A stretch of 64,000 nucleotides of DNA from Anaerolineae bacterium (GCA_025055175.1 JANWYT010000002.1:1-64000), one strand, 5' to 3'. Positions 1 to 9,376 are shown, numbered from the stretch's first letter. A program made the numbers and translations. The notes: generated by a model not told the origin, from the sequence alone.

Positions 1-856
1 CACTTCTGAGGCTACTGTCGAAGCGACGGCTGAAGCCACTCCTGAGGCGACAGTCGAAGCGACGGCTGAAGCCACTCCTGAGGCGACTGTCGAAGTGACG
101 CCAGAAGCCACTCCTGAGGCGACGGTCGAAGCGACGCCAGAAGCCACTCCTGAGGCGACGGTCGAAGCGACGCCAGAAGCCACTCCTGAGGCGACAGTCG
201 AAGTGACGGCTGAGGCGACGCCAGAAGTCACCCCTGAGGCGACAGTCGAAGTGACGGCTGAGGCGACGCCAGAAGTCACCCCTGAGGCGACGGTCGTTGC
301 TGTTCCCCTGCCCATTGAAATTAAGACGATTGTAGAGATTGCCAGCGACGATCGCAATTTCACAACGCTGGTCGCTGCGGTTGTGGCAGCTGATCTGGCC
401 GAAACACTGAGCAGTGGCGAGTTCACCGTCTTCGCGCCTACGAATGAAGCTTTCAGCGCTGCGCTGGCTAGTTTAGGCCTGACGCTGGATGAGCTAGTCG
501 CTCAGCCTGAGTTGCTGCGCAGCGTCTTGACCTACCACGTCATCGAAGGCGCTGTGACTGCTGAGACCGTCTTGACGCTGGATGGCCAAGAAGTGACGAC
601 CGTCAACGGCGAGGCAATCCGTATCAGCATTGAAGACGGCGCGGTGGTCTTGAATGACAGCGTGCGCGTGGTGACGGCGGACATCGTAGCCAGCAATGGT
701 ATCATTCACGTCATCGATGGTGTACTGCTACCACCCAGCCTGAGTGCAGCTGAAGCTACTGCTGAGCCTCAGCCCACTGCGACGGCGACGCCGCGCCCCA
801 CCATGCGTCCTACTTCAACTCCGCGACCCACCGCTACGTCCACGCCGCGTCCGTGA
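1..856 (+). CDS. Fasciclin (FAS1) domain secreted/surface protein, 5' end outside window
   Basis: The reading frame is open from base 2, so the true start (and any signal peptide) lies upstream. The visible part has three blocks: a Glu/Ala/Thr/Pro/Val repeat (bases 8-290), one FAS1 domain (about bases 320-735), and a Thr/Pro/Arg-rich tail. The FAS1 call rests on the H1-like TVFAPTNEAF, the YHVIEG element and the terminal NGIIHVIDGVLLPP. FAS1 domains mediate adhesion in secreted or surface proteins. The low-complexity arms look like spacer or wall-crossing segments. A strong hairpin follows the stop, so this is probably the last gene of its transcript. Domain call firm; ligand unknown. Confidence 0.85.
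   Translation, partial: TSEATVEATAEATPEATVEATAEATPEATVEVTPEATPEATVEATPEATPEATVEATPEATPEATVEVTAEATPEVTPEATVEVTAEATPEVTPEATVVAVPLPIEIKTIVEIASDDRNFTTLVAAVVAADLAETLSSGEFTVFAPTNEAFSAALASLGLTLDELVAQPELLRSVLTYHVIEGAVTAETVLTLDGQEVTTVNGEAIRISIEDGAVVLNDSVRVVTADIVASNGIIHVIDGVLLPPSLSAAEATAEPQPTATATPRPTMRPTSTPRPTATSTPRP
8..283. repeat. In-frame tandem repeat, 36-bp units switching to 48-bp units
   Basis: Five 36-bp units start at 8, 44, 80, 116 and 152; two 48-bp units start at 188 and 236. Units begin GAGGCGAC and encode EATVEA(T)PEATP-type peptides; the 48-bp form adds four codons. The units at 116 and 152 are identical. Period is a multiple of three, so copy-number change would lengthen the stalk without a frameshift. 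The array may continue upstream of the window. Confidence 0.95.
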
Positions 857-884
857 GGCTGATCGTCGGCAATACCGTATAATC

Positions 885-910
885 AAAGGGTGGCCTGTTG
901 CCACCCTTTT
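885..910 (+). terminator. Intrinsic terminator after the fasciclin gene
   Basis: A perfect 10-bp stem, AAAGGGTGGC (885-894) with GCCACCCTTT (900-909), loop CTGTT, ends in TTTT. It begins 28 bases after the stop codon. A TATAAT at 878-883 just before it could be a -10 for the next gene, but a transcript from it would run through the hairpin. Confidence 0.75.
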
Positions 911-934
911 GAGTCCTACTCAGGGAGATGAAAT

Positions 935-2050
935 ATGCGCCTAGTCTGGTTGATGTTGGCTGGTTGTGTGCTGAGTCTGGGCCTGATACGAGCTGATGAA
1001 GCGCCGCTGACTACCAGCGCCCATCGCCAAGCTGTGCTTTTCGCTGGCCCAGGCGAAACGCACCCTCAATTAGGCCTTTTAGCGGCAGGCCTGGAGGTGC
1101 AGCTCGTGGCTCGCAACCAGGCAGGGACTTGGCTCAAAGTGCAGCGTCTGGGCCGTGATGGCCAAGTGGCCCAAGAGGGCTGGCTCATCAGCGGCCTGTT
1201 GAACATGCCTCCTGACTTGCGCTACAGCAACCTGCCGGTTGCAGACCTGCCCGACGCTGTGCCGCAAAATGTGCGCAGTCGATCTCTGCGCCGCTTGTAC
1301 GCTTATCCTGTCTTGCCCGTCTTTGATAAGGGTATGCGCGCTGTCTATGAGCGTGGTCAAGCCTTAGGACGCCGCGCCGACACCTTCACCAAAGTCGGCG
1401 ACAGTGTGAGCGCTAGCGGCATGTACCTTGAGCCGATGGCTCAGGGCAATCATGTGCTAGGCCCACACGATGATTTAGAAGCCGTCATCGCCTACTACGG
1501 CCCACAGGCTTCGCCTAGCGTGGCAGCGCAGGTCGGTTTGACCAGCTATGCTATCTTCGATCCCTTCTGGGCAGCCCAAGACCTTTGCCAACCCAACGAA
1601 ACGCCTTTAGCTTGCGAGTACCGCCTTAAGAATCCTGCGCTAGCCTTTATCCTATTTGGTGCGAACGACGCGCGTCACATGACGGATGTTCAGTACGACG
1701 AGCAGCTTCGTCTGATCGTCGATGAGACGCTGAATGCTGGCATTGTGCCGATTTTATCCACCTTTAGCGTCCATCCTGAGGATGATCTGTGGTGGCAGAA
1801 AATCAACTTGAATCTGCGCATTGTGGCTTTAGCTGAGGAGAAGCGGCTGCCGCTCATTAACTTCTGGTCGGCGGCGCGTATTTTACCCCAGTATGGCCTG
1901 GATCAGGATCGGGTGCATTTGTTGCAGACAGGCTTCGGCTACCTGAAGTATGATAACTTCTCAGAGAGCTGGTACGGAGCGGCCTTGCAGAATCTCCTGG
2001 CGCTCCGCACCTTGCAACTCTGGCAGAAGTTCTTGCTCACTCCACCGTGA
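935..2050 (+). CDS. Secreted SH3-like/SGNH (GDSL) hydrolase-fold protein
   Basis: 371 aa with an N-terminal hydrophobic signal (residues 1-20). A bacterial SH3-like region (about 27-90) is followed by an SGNH hydrolase domain: block I GDSVSASG with the nucleophile Ser, block III FGANDA (GxND type) and block V DQDRVHL giving the Asp-x-x-His pair. The likely activity is esterase or deacetylase on a wall or polysaccharide substrate, but the sequence does not name it. The start is preceded by AGGGAGATGAAAT, an adequate ribosome site. Its last 14 bases overlap the convergent glmS gene. Confidence 0.75.
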   Translation: MRLVWLMLAGCVLSLGLIRADEAPLTTSAHRQAVLFAGPGETHPQLGLLAAGLEVQLVARNQAGTWLKVQRLGRDGQVAQEGWLISGLLNMPPDLRYSNLPVADLPDAVPQNVRSRSLRRLYAYPVLPVFDKGMRAVYERGQALGRRADTFTKVGDSVSASGMYLEPMAQGNHVLGPHDDLEAVIAYYGPQASPSVAAQVGLTSYAIFDPFWAAQDLCQPNETPLACEYRLKNPALAFILFGANDARHMTDVQYDEQLRLIVDETLNAGIVPILSTFSVHPEDDLWWQKINLNLRIVALAEEKRLPLINFWSAARILPQYGLDQDRVHLLQTGFGYLKYDNFSESWYGAALQNLLALRTLQLWQKFLLTPP

Positions 2051-3881
2051 CGGATTTGGCCAAGTTGCGCGGCTGATCCACGTCAGCGCCGCGCAGCGCC
2101 GCAATGTGGTAGGCCAGCAGTTGGAGCGGCACAACGCTCACAATCGGACTGAGGAGCGGCGGGGCAGGAGGCAGTTCAAGCACGTAATCGGCCTTGTGGC
2201 GCATCGCCTCGTCGCCCTGCGTGACCAGAGCGATGACGATGCCGCCGCGCGCTTTGGCCTGCTCAACCTGGCTCAGCATTTTCTCGTATACGTTGTCCTG
2301 CAAAGCGATAGCCAACACGGGCATTTGCTCATCAATCAGAGCAATAGGCCCGTGTTTCATCTCGCCTGCCGGATAGCCTTCAGCGTGAATGTAGCTGATC
2401 TCTTTGAGCTTGAGCGCGCCTTCCAGGGCGATCGGATAGTTAATGCCTCGTCCCAGATAGAGGAAGTCGCGGAATTTATAGAGGTGTTGAGCCAGCGCTT
2501 CTACTTGGCTGTTAATTTCCAGAGTACGTCCGATTAAGTCAGGCAGGCGGGCGACGTCCTGGACGTATCGGCGGCGCTGGGCGCTGCCGAGCGTGCCGCG
2601 CAGCTGGCCTAGATAGAGAGCCAACAGGTATTGATCGACAATGCTGGTGGTGAAGGCTTTGGTTGACGCGACGCCAATCTCTGGCCCAGCGTTCATAGTC
2701 ATGCAACCGTCGGCAATGCGCATGGCTTGGCTGCCTATGGCGTTGACGATGCTCCAGATTTTAGCGCCCTTGCGACGCGCTTCTTCTATGGCTGCCAGCG
2801 TATCAACGGTCTCGCCGCTCTGGGTGATGGCCAGGACAGCGGTCTGCTCATCCAAGATCGGATCGCGGTAGCGGTATTCGCTGGCGTAGTCTACTTCTAC
2901 CGTCAGACGGGCCATGTGTTCAATGAAGAACTTACCCACCAGGCCGCTGTAATAGCTCGTGCCGCAGGCCACCGTCACTACGCGCCGCAAAGCGCGGGCC
3001 TGCTCGGCGGTCAGGTTCAGTTCTGGTAGGTTCACCAGGCTGTGTTCAAAGTCGATCCGACCGCCGATGGTGTCTGTGATGCTACGGGGCTGGTCGTAGA
3101 TCTCTTTCTGCATGAAGTGCTTGTATTCGCCCTTCACAGCGCTGACAGGATCATACGGCACGTGATGGATAACGCCTTCGACAGACTGACCTTCCAGGGT
3201 TTGCAGGCTCACGCCGTCGGCACGGACGGTGGCCATTTGGCGGCTCTCCAGGAAGATCATGCGGCGCGTGTGTTCCAGAATAGCAGGTATGTCGGAGGCA
3301 ATGAAGTTCTCGTCTTGGCCGAGGCCTATGGCTACGCCGCCGGCATTGCCAATGCGCACCGCCACCAGGCGGTCGGGTTGATGGCGCGAGAAGACGACGA
3401 TGGCATGAGCGCCGCGCAGGCGTAGCACAGCCTGGCGCACTGCTTCGCTCACGTCGCTCACGCCGCTTTGGTAGAGGCGCTCTACGAGCTGTACGATGAC
3501 CTCGGTATCCGTCTCTGAGCGGAAGACGACGCCTTCAGTGCTGAGTTCGTCGCGCAGTTCTAGGTAGTTCTCCACAATGCCATTGTGGACGACGACGAAA
3601 TCGCCTCTCATGCTCAGATGAGGATGAGCGTTGTGTTCAGCAGGTGCGCCGTGCGTGGCCCAGCGCGTGTGGCCAATGCCTAGACAACCCTCCAGAGGCT
3701 GCATGGCGACTTTGGCCCGTAGGTTGGCCAGCTTGCCCACGTCGCGGCGTATGTCAATCCTGTCGCTGTTCAGGACGGCGACGCCTGCCGAGTCGTAGCC
3801 GCGATATTCCAGCTTGCCTAGGCCGTCTAGAATAAGTGGGGCGGCGGATTGACCCCCGATATAACCGACAATGCCGCACAT
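2037..3881 (-). CDS. glmS: Glutamine--fructose-6-phosphate aminotransferase (isomerizing)
   Basis: 614 aa, the normal family length. It makes glucosamine-6-phosphate from fructose-6-phosphate and glutamine, the entry step to UDP-GlcNAc and peptidoglycan. Cys2 in MCGIVGYIG is the glutaminase nucleophile after Met removal. The class-II glutamine amidotransferase domain covers about 1-215, followed by two SIS sugar-isomerase domains (CGTSYYSG and TQSGETVDT visible in the first). The family-typical C-terminus AKSVTVE is intact. It is the last gene of a minus-strand run after rluB-like and plsC-like genes. No glmS ribozyme is visible in the 38-base upstream gap. Confidence 0.97.
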   Translation of the reverse strand: MCGIVGYIGGQSAAPLILDGLGKLEYRGYDSAGVAVLNSDRIDIRRDVGKLANLRAKVAMQPLEGCLGIGHTRWATHGAPAEHNAHPHLSMRGDFVVVHNGIVENYLELRDELSTEGVVFRSETDTEVIVQLVERLYQSGVSDVSEAVRQAVLRLRGAHAIVVFSRHQPDRLVAVRIGNAGGVAIGLGQDENFIASDIPAILEHTRRMIFLESRQMATVRADGVSLQTLEGQSVEGVIHHVPYDPVSAVKGEYKHFMQKEIYDQPRSITDTIGGRIDFEHSLVNLPELNLTAEQARALRRVVTVACGTSYYSGLVGKFFIEHMARLTVEVDYASEYRYRDPILDEQTAVLAITQSGETVDTLAAIEEARRKGAKIWSIVNAIGSQAMRIADGCMTMNAGPEIGVASTKAFTTSIVDQYLLALYLGQLRGTLGSAQRRRYVQDVARLPDLIGRTLEINSQVEALAQHLYKFRDFLYLGRGINYPIALEGALKLKEISYIHAEGYPAGEMKHGPIALIDEQMPVLAIALQDNVYEKMLSQVEQAKARGGIVIALVTQGDEAMRHKADYVLELPPAPPLLSPIVSVVPLQLLAYHIAALRGADVDQPRNLAKSVTVE

Positions 3882-3919
3882 AAGCGCGCTCCTTGCTTTT
3901 GGCTGTGATGGTTGCAGTG

Positions 3920-4648
3920 TTAGGCGAACGCCAGATAGTGCGTGCTGGCGTTTTCAACGTCGCTGTAGCAACCCCGATACTGAGCGAATTCGTCAGGAAT
4001 GGCAAGGGCGAGTTGATACATAGCCTCGCGCGTCATGGCGGCGCGCGTCTCCTTGTTCAAGCGTTCATCCTGGCCCAGCACGAAGCGGAAGGGCCTGCCG
4101 AAGTGAATCTGAGCTTGCAGGCGACGCAAGCGGCGCCAGCGTTCGCGCCAGTCATGCACACCGACCACAGCCGAAGGTACAACAAGAGCATTCGCTTTGC
4201 AGGCTACATAAGCCAGTCCATCGCGGCCTACGCCCAGCCCCTGTTTGTTGCGCGTGCCTTCTGGTGCAATCATAATGAGCTGCTTGGCTCGAAGAAGTTC
4301 TATGGCAGCGTTCAGCGCTACGCGATCTGGTTCGCCGCGCCGCACCAAGATGTTGCCCCACAAGCGATTGACGAGGGCCACTGGCGGGTTATGGCGCGTC
4401 TCGTGCTTGGCCATCGAGATGACGTAGCGGTGGCGGACGACCAGCGTCAGCAAAGCCGGGTCAATCCAGGTGATATGATTCATCATCAGGATAGCGCCGT
4501 CTTGCTGCGGCACGCGCTCAGCATGGAAGACCTGGACGCGCACTAGCCAATAGGCGGCGCAGGTGAGCCAGCGGTGTAACCAGCGGCGTCGCTGATCGTA
4601 AAGGGCTTGTTGGGCCAGCATATCAGAGACAGATGCCGCGGCATACAT
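3920..4648 (-). CDS. 1-acyl-sn-glycerol-3-phosphate acyltransferase family (PlsC-like)
   Basis: 242 aa. The acyltransferase signature H-X4-D is present as H58...D63 in NHITWID, and the PEGTR motif is near residue 129. These are the catalytic dyad and substrate-binding block of the PlsC/LPLAT superfamily, which acylates lysophosphatidate at the membrane during phospholipid synthesis. It has one weak hydrophobic N-terminal segment. The gene follows the rluB-like gene by 14 bases and precedes glmS by 38, so co-transcription is likely. The exact acceptor is not proven by sequence. Confidence 0.88.
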   Translation of the reverse strand: MYAAASVSDMLAQQALYDQRRRWLHRWLTCAAYWLVRVQVFHAERVPQQDGAILMMNHITWIDPALLTLVVRHRYVISMAKHETRHNPPVALVNRLWGNILVRRGEPDRVALNAAIELLRAKQLIMIAPEGTRNKQGLGVGRDGLAYVACKANALVVPSAVVGVHDWRERWRRLRRLQAQIHFGRPFRFVLGQDERLNKETRAAMTREAMYQLALAIPDEFAQYRGCYSDVENASTHYLAFA

Positions 4649-4662
4649 GTCGTCCCTCGTCT

Positions 4663-5625
4663 TTAAGACTCGCGCTTGGGCTTGGCTGATGGCTTGCTGA
4701 TTCGGCGGTTGGTGGAAGGCTTGTTCGCAGTCCCTCGGTTGAGGGCTGATTTTCGAGCGTTAGGGCGTTTGTGGCTTCTCCCTGGAGTCTGCTTGGCTTG
4801 GTCGTCGTTCATCAGGCGCAGGCGCGGCTGGGTAGGTTTCATGCCTTGCGGGATGACCAGCGGCGGACGAGGGATGCGCCGATGACGGCGTATGTAGCGG
4901 ACTTCTTCGGCAGGCCTCATCATCAGCTCAACCTCATCCATCGTGAGCTGCACCCATGCCCCGCGCTCCAGCGTGCCTAGCCCAAGCTGACCAATGTGCG
5001 TGCGCACCAAGCGCGCCACTGGGTAGCCAAAGGTAGTGGCAATGCGCCGAATCTGACGCTTGCGGCCCTCCAACATGACGATACGGATCAGGGTTTGCTG
5101 CGGCGTACTCTCCATGATGCGAATGTAGCAGGGCGCAGTGCGCGAGTCGTCCAGCCAAACGCCGTCCATCCAGCGTTCAAAGACTTCTGCTGGCGGATGA
5201 CCATACAGCCAGACCTTGTAAGTCTTGGTGTGTTCGTAACGCGGATGAGCTAGCTTATTGGCGGTCTCGCCGTCGTTGGTGAGGACGATTAGCCCCTCGC
5301 TGTCGGCGTCCAGCCTGCCGATGGTAAACAGGTGGCCATGAACGGGGATGTATTCGCGCACGGTGGGGCGATCATCACCAGGCGGAGCATCGTTGGTGCT
5401 GAGGACGTTTTTAGGCTTGTTGAGAGCATAGTAGCGTGGTAGATAGTCATCAGGCCGAATACGCTGGCCATCGACGCGAATTTCGTCTTCGAAGGGGTCG
5501 GCCTGGTCGCCGAGTTGGGCGATTTTGCCATTGAGAGTGACGCGGCGCTGTGCGATGAGTTCCTCGCAGGCGCGCCGCGAGCCAATGTCGGCGCGGGCCA
5601 TGAGTTTCTGTAGGCGTTCTTTCAT
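4663..5625 (-). CDS. Pseudouridine synthase, RsuA/RluB/RluE family
   Basis: 320 aa. It has an N-terminal S4 RNA-binding domain (MARADIGSRRACEELI...) and a catalytic domain with GRLDADSEGL, where the Asp of GRLD is the family nucleophile. It isomerises uridine in rRNA, most likely 23S (RluB type) given the length, but RsuA or RluE cannot be excluded. The last 60 residues are a Lys/Arg-rich tail, probably an RNA-binding extension. I chose the Met at 5625 because AAGGAA lies 8 bases upstream; an in-frame start at 5652 would add nine residues with no such site. Confidence 0.9.
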   Translation of the reverse strand: MKERLQKLMARADIGSRRACEELIAQRRVTLNGKIAQLGDQADPFEDEIRVDGQRIRPDDYLPRYYALNKPKNVLSTNDAPPGDDRPTVREYIPVHGHLFTIGRLDADSEGLIVLTNDGETANKLAHPRYEHTKTYKVWLYGHPPAEVFERWMDGVWLDDSRTAPCYIRIMESTPQQTLIRIVMLEGRKRQIRRIATTFGYPVARLVRTHIGQLGLGTLERGAWVQLTMDEVELMMRPAEEVRYIRRHRRIPRPPLVIPQGMKPTQPRLRLMNDDQAKQTPGRSHKRPNARKSALNRGTANKPSTNRRISKPSAKPKRES

Positions 5626-5703
5626 GAAGTTTTCCTTGTGGTTGTGCGTCATCTCGACGGATCAGCCGAGAATCCTAGCAGAAAGCACCCTACGAAAACA
5701 GAG

Positions 5704-7320
5704 CTAGACCTTGCGCGAGACGCGGAACTGCAAAGGGATACCCAAGAGCAGGCGCGTTTGAGCTTGCAAGGTCGGGATGGCCAACACGATCAACGATAAC
5801 AGGGGCAGCAGCGGAAAACTCGCTAGCGTCCAAAGCGCCTCGCGCAGGGTTAGAGGACGAGTGCGTGGTGGACGCACGCTCACATCCAGCAACCAGTAAG
5901 AAAATCCAAGCACGACGACTAGTGCGCCGCTTATGCTGATGATGATCCAGACCGGATTAGCGATGAGATTAGCAGCAGCGTCGGCTAAGCCGACCTGAGG
6001 ATTGCTGAGGACGAGGCCCAGGTTGACAGGCCCAAGCGAGGGATGGAGGATGAGCGGTAATTGTGATCCCAGAGTGAGGATGATCCAACCAGCGCCTGCC
6101 AGCAAAATGTCGTGGGCAATGCGCAGCAGCAGGCGAAAGCTACGCCAGAAGTTAACCTCTGGATGGTCAATGATCTTGGCGATAGTGTAGCCTACTTCCT
6201 TGCTGCCCCAGGCATGACGCAGCGTTTGACGGTAACGTTCACGCAGCTCTTCGATGACGTTCTCGCCGACAGTAGCATCGGCCATGAAGGGCAGCATGAT
6301 CGGCTCTAGCGTGACCTGACCACCTTTGGCGAAGTAGGCCTTGATGAACATGTGCCATTCATCGGCGATGACGTCGACATCCCAATAGCCGCTGCTCTCC
6401 AGCAAGCGCAGGCTGAGCGAATACGACGACATAGGCAGAGCTTTCCACCAGGGTGCCGCCAAATAGGCCAATTCAAGCGCCGTTGAGTAGGCGTTGACGA
6501 CCCGCAGCAGCGGATTGATGTCCCAGATGTTGCCATGATAGCGGATAGGCGCTTGCCAGAAGCGCAGGTCGCGCTTAGGATCGTTGGCAAACAGACAGGT
6601 CAGGGCTGCGAAATACTGTGGATGCCAGCGCGTGTCGGCGTCCATGGTTGTCACGCACATGTAGTCTGGGTTACAACCTAGTTCTTCGACAACGACGCGC
6701 CGCACCCAGCGTGCTGCCCAAGCTTCGTTGGCCGATTTACACTGCATTTCGCCAGGTAGGCCGCGTGGATGGACAGTGTAATCCAGCAGCCTGAAGCGGC
6801 CTTCGTATTCGCGCACTAAGGTTTCAGCCTTCTCAGCACAGTTGGCCTCGGCAGCCTCCATCGCTAGGACAACTATCAACCGCTCAGACGCTTCGTGCTG
6901 AGCAGCTAGGCTGTCCAGAGTGCGACGTAGGACGCTCATCGGCTCTTTGTAGTTAGGGATGATGACGATATGAACCACTGCCTCCCAGGGCAACGAGTCT
7001 GCGTGGCGCTCGCGCTCGTAGCGAGCGCGCCAATCAATCTGTTCCCATTGACGGATCAGGCGCAGGCCGCGCAGGTTAGCCAGACCTGCAATCAGAAAGC
7101 GCACGGAGGAATAAAAACCGAGCAGCGCAGCGATCGTCAGCAGCACTTGGGGGAAAGCGACAGCGCTGACAATACAAAACAGCAACGCCAGCCAAGCTGC
7201 GAAGCCAGGTAGACCGTCTAACACTTGTTCTGGGATGGGGGTTGGTGGTAGGCCACCGAGTGACCACCCAACGCCTAGCTGCGTTTTGTTACGACGTTCG
7301 CCAGTGGAGCGATACGGCAC
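5704..7320 (-). CDS. Membrane glycosyltransferase family 2 (cellulose-synthase-like)
   Basis: 538 aa from a GTG at 7320, chosen because AGGAAAG sits 7 bases upstream; a longer frame to 7449 runs back through the intergenic region. Two N-terminal membrane helices precede a GT-A domain (IPNYKEP, the metal-binding TTMDADTRWHP, then an ADEWHMF block and RQTLRHAWGS in place of the usual Q-x-x-R-W). Several helices follow at the C-terminus. This is the architecture of processive GT2 enzymes that make and export polysaccharide, but no PilZ or export partner is nearby, so the product is unknown. Confidence 0.82.
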   Translation of the reverse strand: MPYRSTGERRNKTQLGVGWSLGGLPPTPIPEQVLDGLPGFAAWLALLFCIVSAVAFPQVLLTIAALLGFYSSVRFLIAGLANLRGLRLIRQWEQIDWRARYERERHADSLPWEAVVHIVIIPNYKEPMSVLRRTLDSLAAQHEASERLIVVLAMEAAEANCAEKAETLVREYEGRFRLLDYTVHPRGLPGEMQCKSANEAWAARWVRRVVVEELGCNPDYMCVTTMDADTRWHPQYFAALTCLFANDPKRDLRFWQAPIRYHGNIWDINPLLRVVNAYSTALELAYLAAPWWKALPMSSYSLSLRLLESSGYWDVDVIADEWHMFIKAYFAKGGQVTLEPIMLPFMADATVGENVIEELRERYRQTLRHAWGSKEVGYTIAKIIDHPEVNFWRSFRLLLRIAHDILLAGAGWIILTLGSQLPLILHPSLGPVNLGLVLSNPQVGLADAAANLIANPVWIIISISGALVVVLGFSYWLLDVSVRPPRTRPLTLREALWTLASFPLLPLLSLIVLAIPTLQAQTRLLLGIPLQFRVSRKV

Positions 7321-7392
7321 GTTGAGGCTTTCCTGCGCTGGTTGAGTGTCGCGAGTAGCATAGCACACCCCCGCTTGGCGAAAAAGATTGGT

Positions 7393-7421
7393 TTGGCGTC
7401 TATCGATCTTTTGGTTAGAAT
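7393..7421 (+). promoter_or_regulatory. Sigma-70-type promoter of the response regulator
   Basis: TTGGCG (7393-7398), 17-base spacer, TAGAAT (7416-7421). It lies in the divergent gap between the GT2 gene and the response regulator and points at the latter, giving a leader of about 50 bases. Confidence 0.6.
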
Positions 7422-7477
7422 ATTCGGCGTGTCGCGCAGAGTGCGACAACTATCCCTAACTTTTGTGGAGCGTCCTC

Positions 7478-8182
7478 ATGGAAGCACGGATTCTCATCAT
7501 CGAAGATGACGAAGAACTGGCTCACCTGTTGCAGCTTGACTTGGAGCGCCTGAGCTACAGCGTTATACTCGCGCGCAATGGTCTGGAAGGTTTGCGCCTA
7601 CACCAAGAAACTAGTCCTGACCTGGTTATGCTGGACGTCTCCCTGCCCATGATGGATGGACTGACGGTGTGTCGACGCTTGCGTGAAGTCTCCAGCGTGC
7701 CGATCTTGATGATGACGGCCCACGCCGTCAGCGAACAAGATATTGCTGAGGGGCTGAACCGAGGAGCGGACGAATATATGCTCAAACCGCTAGGGCGCGT
7801 GGAGCTTCATGCCCGCATCAAGGCTCTCATCCGCCGCGCGCGCCTGGTAGAAGAGAGCAATCAGTCCATCTATTTGTTCGACGATGGCTATCTGATAGTG
7901 GACTTGCGCGCACGCCGCGTGACGGTTCAGGGTCAAGAAGTGCGCTTGACCCCAACCGAATTCAAGCTACTGACGACCTTCATTCGTAGGCCTGGCGAAG
8001 TCCTCAGCTTCCAGCAACTTTTAGAGATTGTGTGGGGGCCGGAGTACACGAGCGAACATCACTACCCACGCATTTACGTTTCTCACCTGCGGCGCAAGAT
8101 AGAGCCTGACCCGCGTACACCCACTTACATTCACAACGAATACGGCATAGGCTATCGCTTCGTGGGTCGAGTCAGAAGTTAG
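7478..8182 (+). CDS. OmpR/PhoB-family response regulator (orphan)
   Basis: 234 aa. The receiver domain (1-115) has the acidic pair D10/D11, phospho-acceptor D53 in MLDVSLP, a Thr in MMTAHA and the conserved Lys in MLKPLG. A C-terminal OmpR-type winged helix (about 135-230) carries VRLTPTEFKLL and the YVSHLRRKI recognition helix. Start chosen at 7478, where GGAG is 7 bases upstream, over an in-frame TTG at 7463. No histidine kinase is in the window, so the partner and targets are unknown. Its stop overlaps the convergent ddl stop by four bases. Confidence 0.93.
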   Translation: MEARILIIEDDEELAHLLQLDLERLSYSVILARNGLEGLRLHQETSPDLVMLDVSLPMMDGLTVCRRLREVSSVPILMMTAHAVSEQDIAEGLNRGADEYMLKPLGRVELHARIKALIRRARLVEESNQSIYLFDDGYLIVDLRARRVTVQGQEVRLTPTEFKLLTTFIRRPGEVLSFQQLLEIVWGPEYTSEHHYPRIYVSHLRRKIEPDPRTPTYIHNEYGIGYRFVGRVRS

Positions 8183-9375
8183 GCTTTACCTTTTGTGCCC
8201 TTGACGCCGCGCAGAGCCGCTACGCTGAGCAGATTGGTCTTGTAGTCGTAGATATTGCGGCGCTTATCAGCATGAGCGCGCTGCGCCAGGTCGATCAGCC
8301 GATCTAATAGCGCGGCAGGCTGGAGGCCGCTGGCCTGCCACAGATAAAAAGCTAGCGAGCCAGGCATGCTGTTCATCTCGTTTAGATAGACTTCGCCTGT
8401 CGTGGGCTTGACCAGGTAATCTATACGCACAATCCCACGACCATCAACGGCGCGGAACGCTTCTAGCGACATGTGGCGAATGCGCTCAGTCAGGGCTTCG
8501 TCTAGCGGCGCAGGGATAATACGAGAAGCGCTCTTCATGCCTTTGCTGCCGCGCAGATACTTGTCTTCGAAGCCCAAAAAGTCGCTCCAGGCCAAAGGTT
8601 GCTCCAGTACAGAAACCTCTATCTCGTTTTCATAACCAATGACCGAGCAGTTAATTTCGACGCCATCCACGACAGCTGGCTCAACCAGGGCGCGCCGATC
8701 AAAATTGATAGCGATGTCCAGACTCAAGCGCAACTGTTCGGCGTCGTCGGCTTTGGCCACGCCAATGCTGCTGCCCAGTGTGGCGGGTTTGACGAAAGCA
8801 GGTAGTTCAACTTTGTCCAAAATCTGCGCCAGCACAACGTCAGAATCCAGACGCCAGGTACTGCGCGTCACCGCTACTTCATTCAAGACAGGAATTCCAT
8901 GCTGGCGCAAAACCTGCTTGGTCATCAGCTTATCGTTGCTCAGGGCGCTGGCCAGCGTACCAAAGCCCACATAGGGGATGTCTGCCAGCTCAAACAGCCC
9001 TTGCAGCGTGCCGTCTTCGCCATGCGAGCCATGCACTGTTGGGAAAAGCACATCTAGGCGCTTAATCTGCGGCTTGGTGAATACGCTTTGAGGTATAGGA
9101 TTGAGGATGAGGCCATGATGGCGCACATCAGGCGACAGCAGAACAGAGACGACGCCCTTTTGTCGATGGACGCGCTCGTCTTTGAAGGCGTTCAGATCGC
9201 GTAGCGCCTGACCGCTGTACCATTTGCCTTCTCGGCTGATGTAAATGGGGACGACCTCATAACGTGATTCATCGAAGGCCTTCATCACTTGCTGCGCAGT
9301 GACAATGCTCACGTCATGCTCAACGCTGCGTCCTCCGAATATGACGCCCACCGTTGTTCTGCGACTCGCGCTCAT
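8179..9375 (-). CDS. ddl: D-alanine--D-alanine ligase
   Basis: 398 aa, at the long end for the family. It joins two D-alanines with ATP for the peptidoglycan stem peptide. It has the N-terminal GVIFGGRSVEHDVS block, an ATP-grasp domain with the glycine-rich KPATLGSSIGV, and the C-terminal NEMNSMPGS metal/substrate loop. One base separates it from the upstream corC-like gene, and the MurF-like ligase that would use its product is two genes upstream in the same run. Confidence 0.95.
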   Translation of the reverse strand: MSASRRTTVGVIFGGRSVEHDVSIVTAQQVMKAFDESRYEVVPIYISREGKWYSGQALRDLNAFKDERVHRQKGVVSVLLSPDVRHHGLILNPIPQSVFTKPQIKRLDVLFPTVHGSHGEDGTLQGLFELADIPYVGFGTLASALSNDKLMTKQVLRQHGIPVLNEVAVTRSTWRLDSDVVLAQILDKVELPAFVKPATLGSSIGVAKADDAEQLRLSLDIAINFDRRALVEPAVVDGVEINCSVIGYENEIEVSVLEQPLAWSDFLGFEDKYLRGSKGMKSASRIIPAPLDEALTERIRHMSLEAFRAVDGRGIVRIDYLVKPTTGEVYLNEMNSMPGSLAFYLWQASGLQPAALLDRLIDLAQRAHADKRRNIYDYKTNLLSVAALRGVKGTKGKA

Positions 9376-9376
9376 C

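Noticed and set aside
1-290. Possible CRISPR-like or intergenic satellite array
   Set aside because: Units are contiguous without spacers, in frame, and continue into a fasciclin domain, so they are coding repeats.
878-883. TATAAT as promoter of the SGNH hydrolase gene
   Set aside because: It lies just before the terminator hairpin, so the transcript would have to read through it; no -35 is evident.
3042-3425. Long open frames antisense to glmS and to other genes
   Set aside because: They lie wholly inside well-identified genes, have no ribosome sites and encode no recognised motifs.
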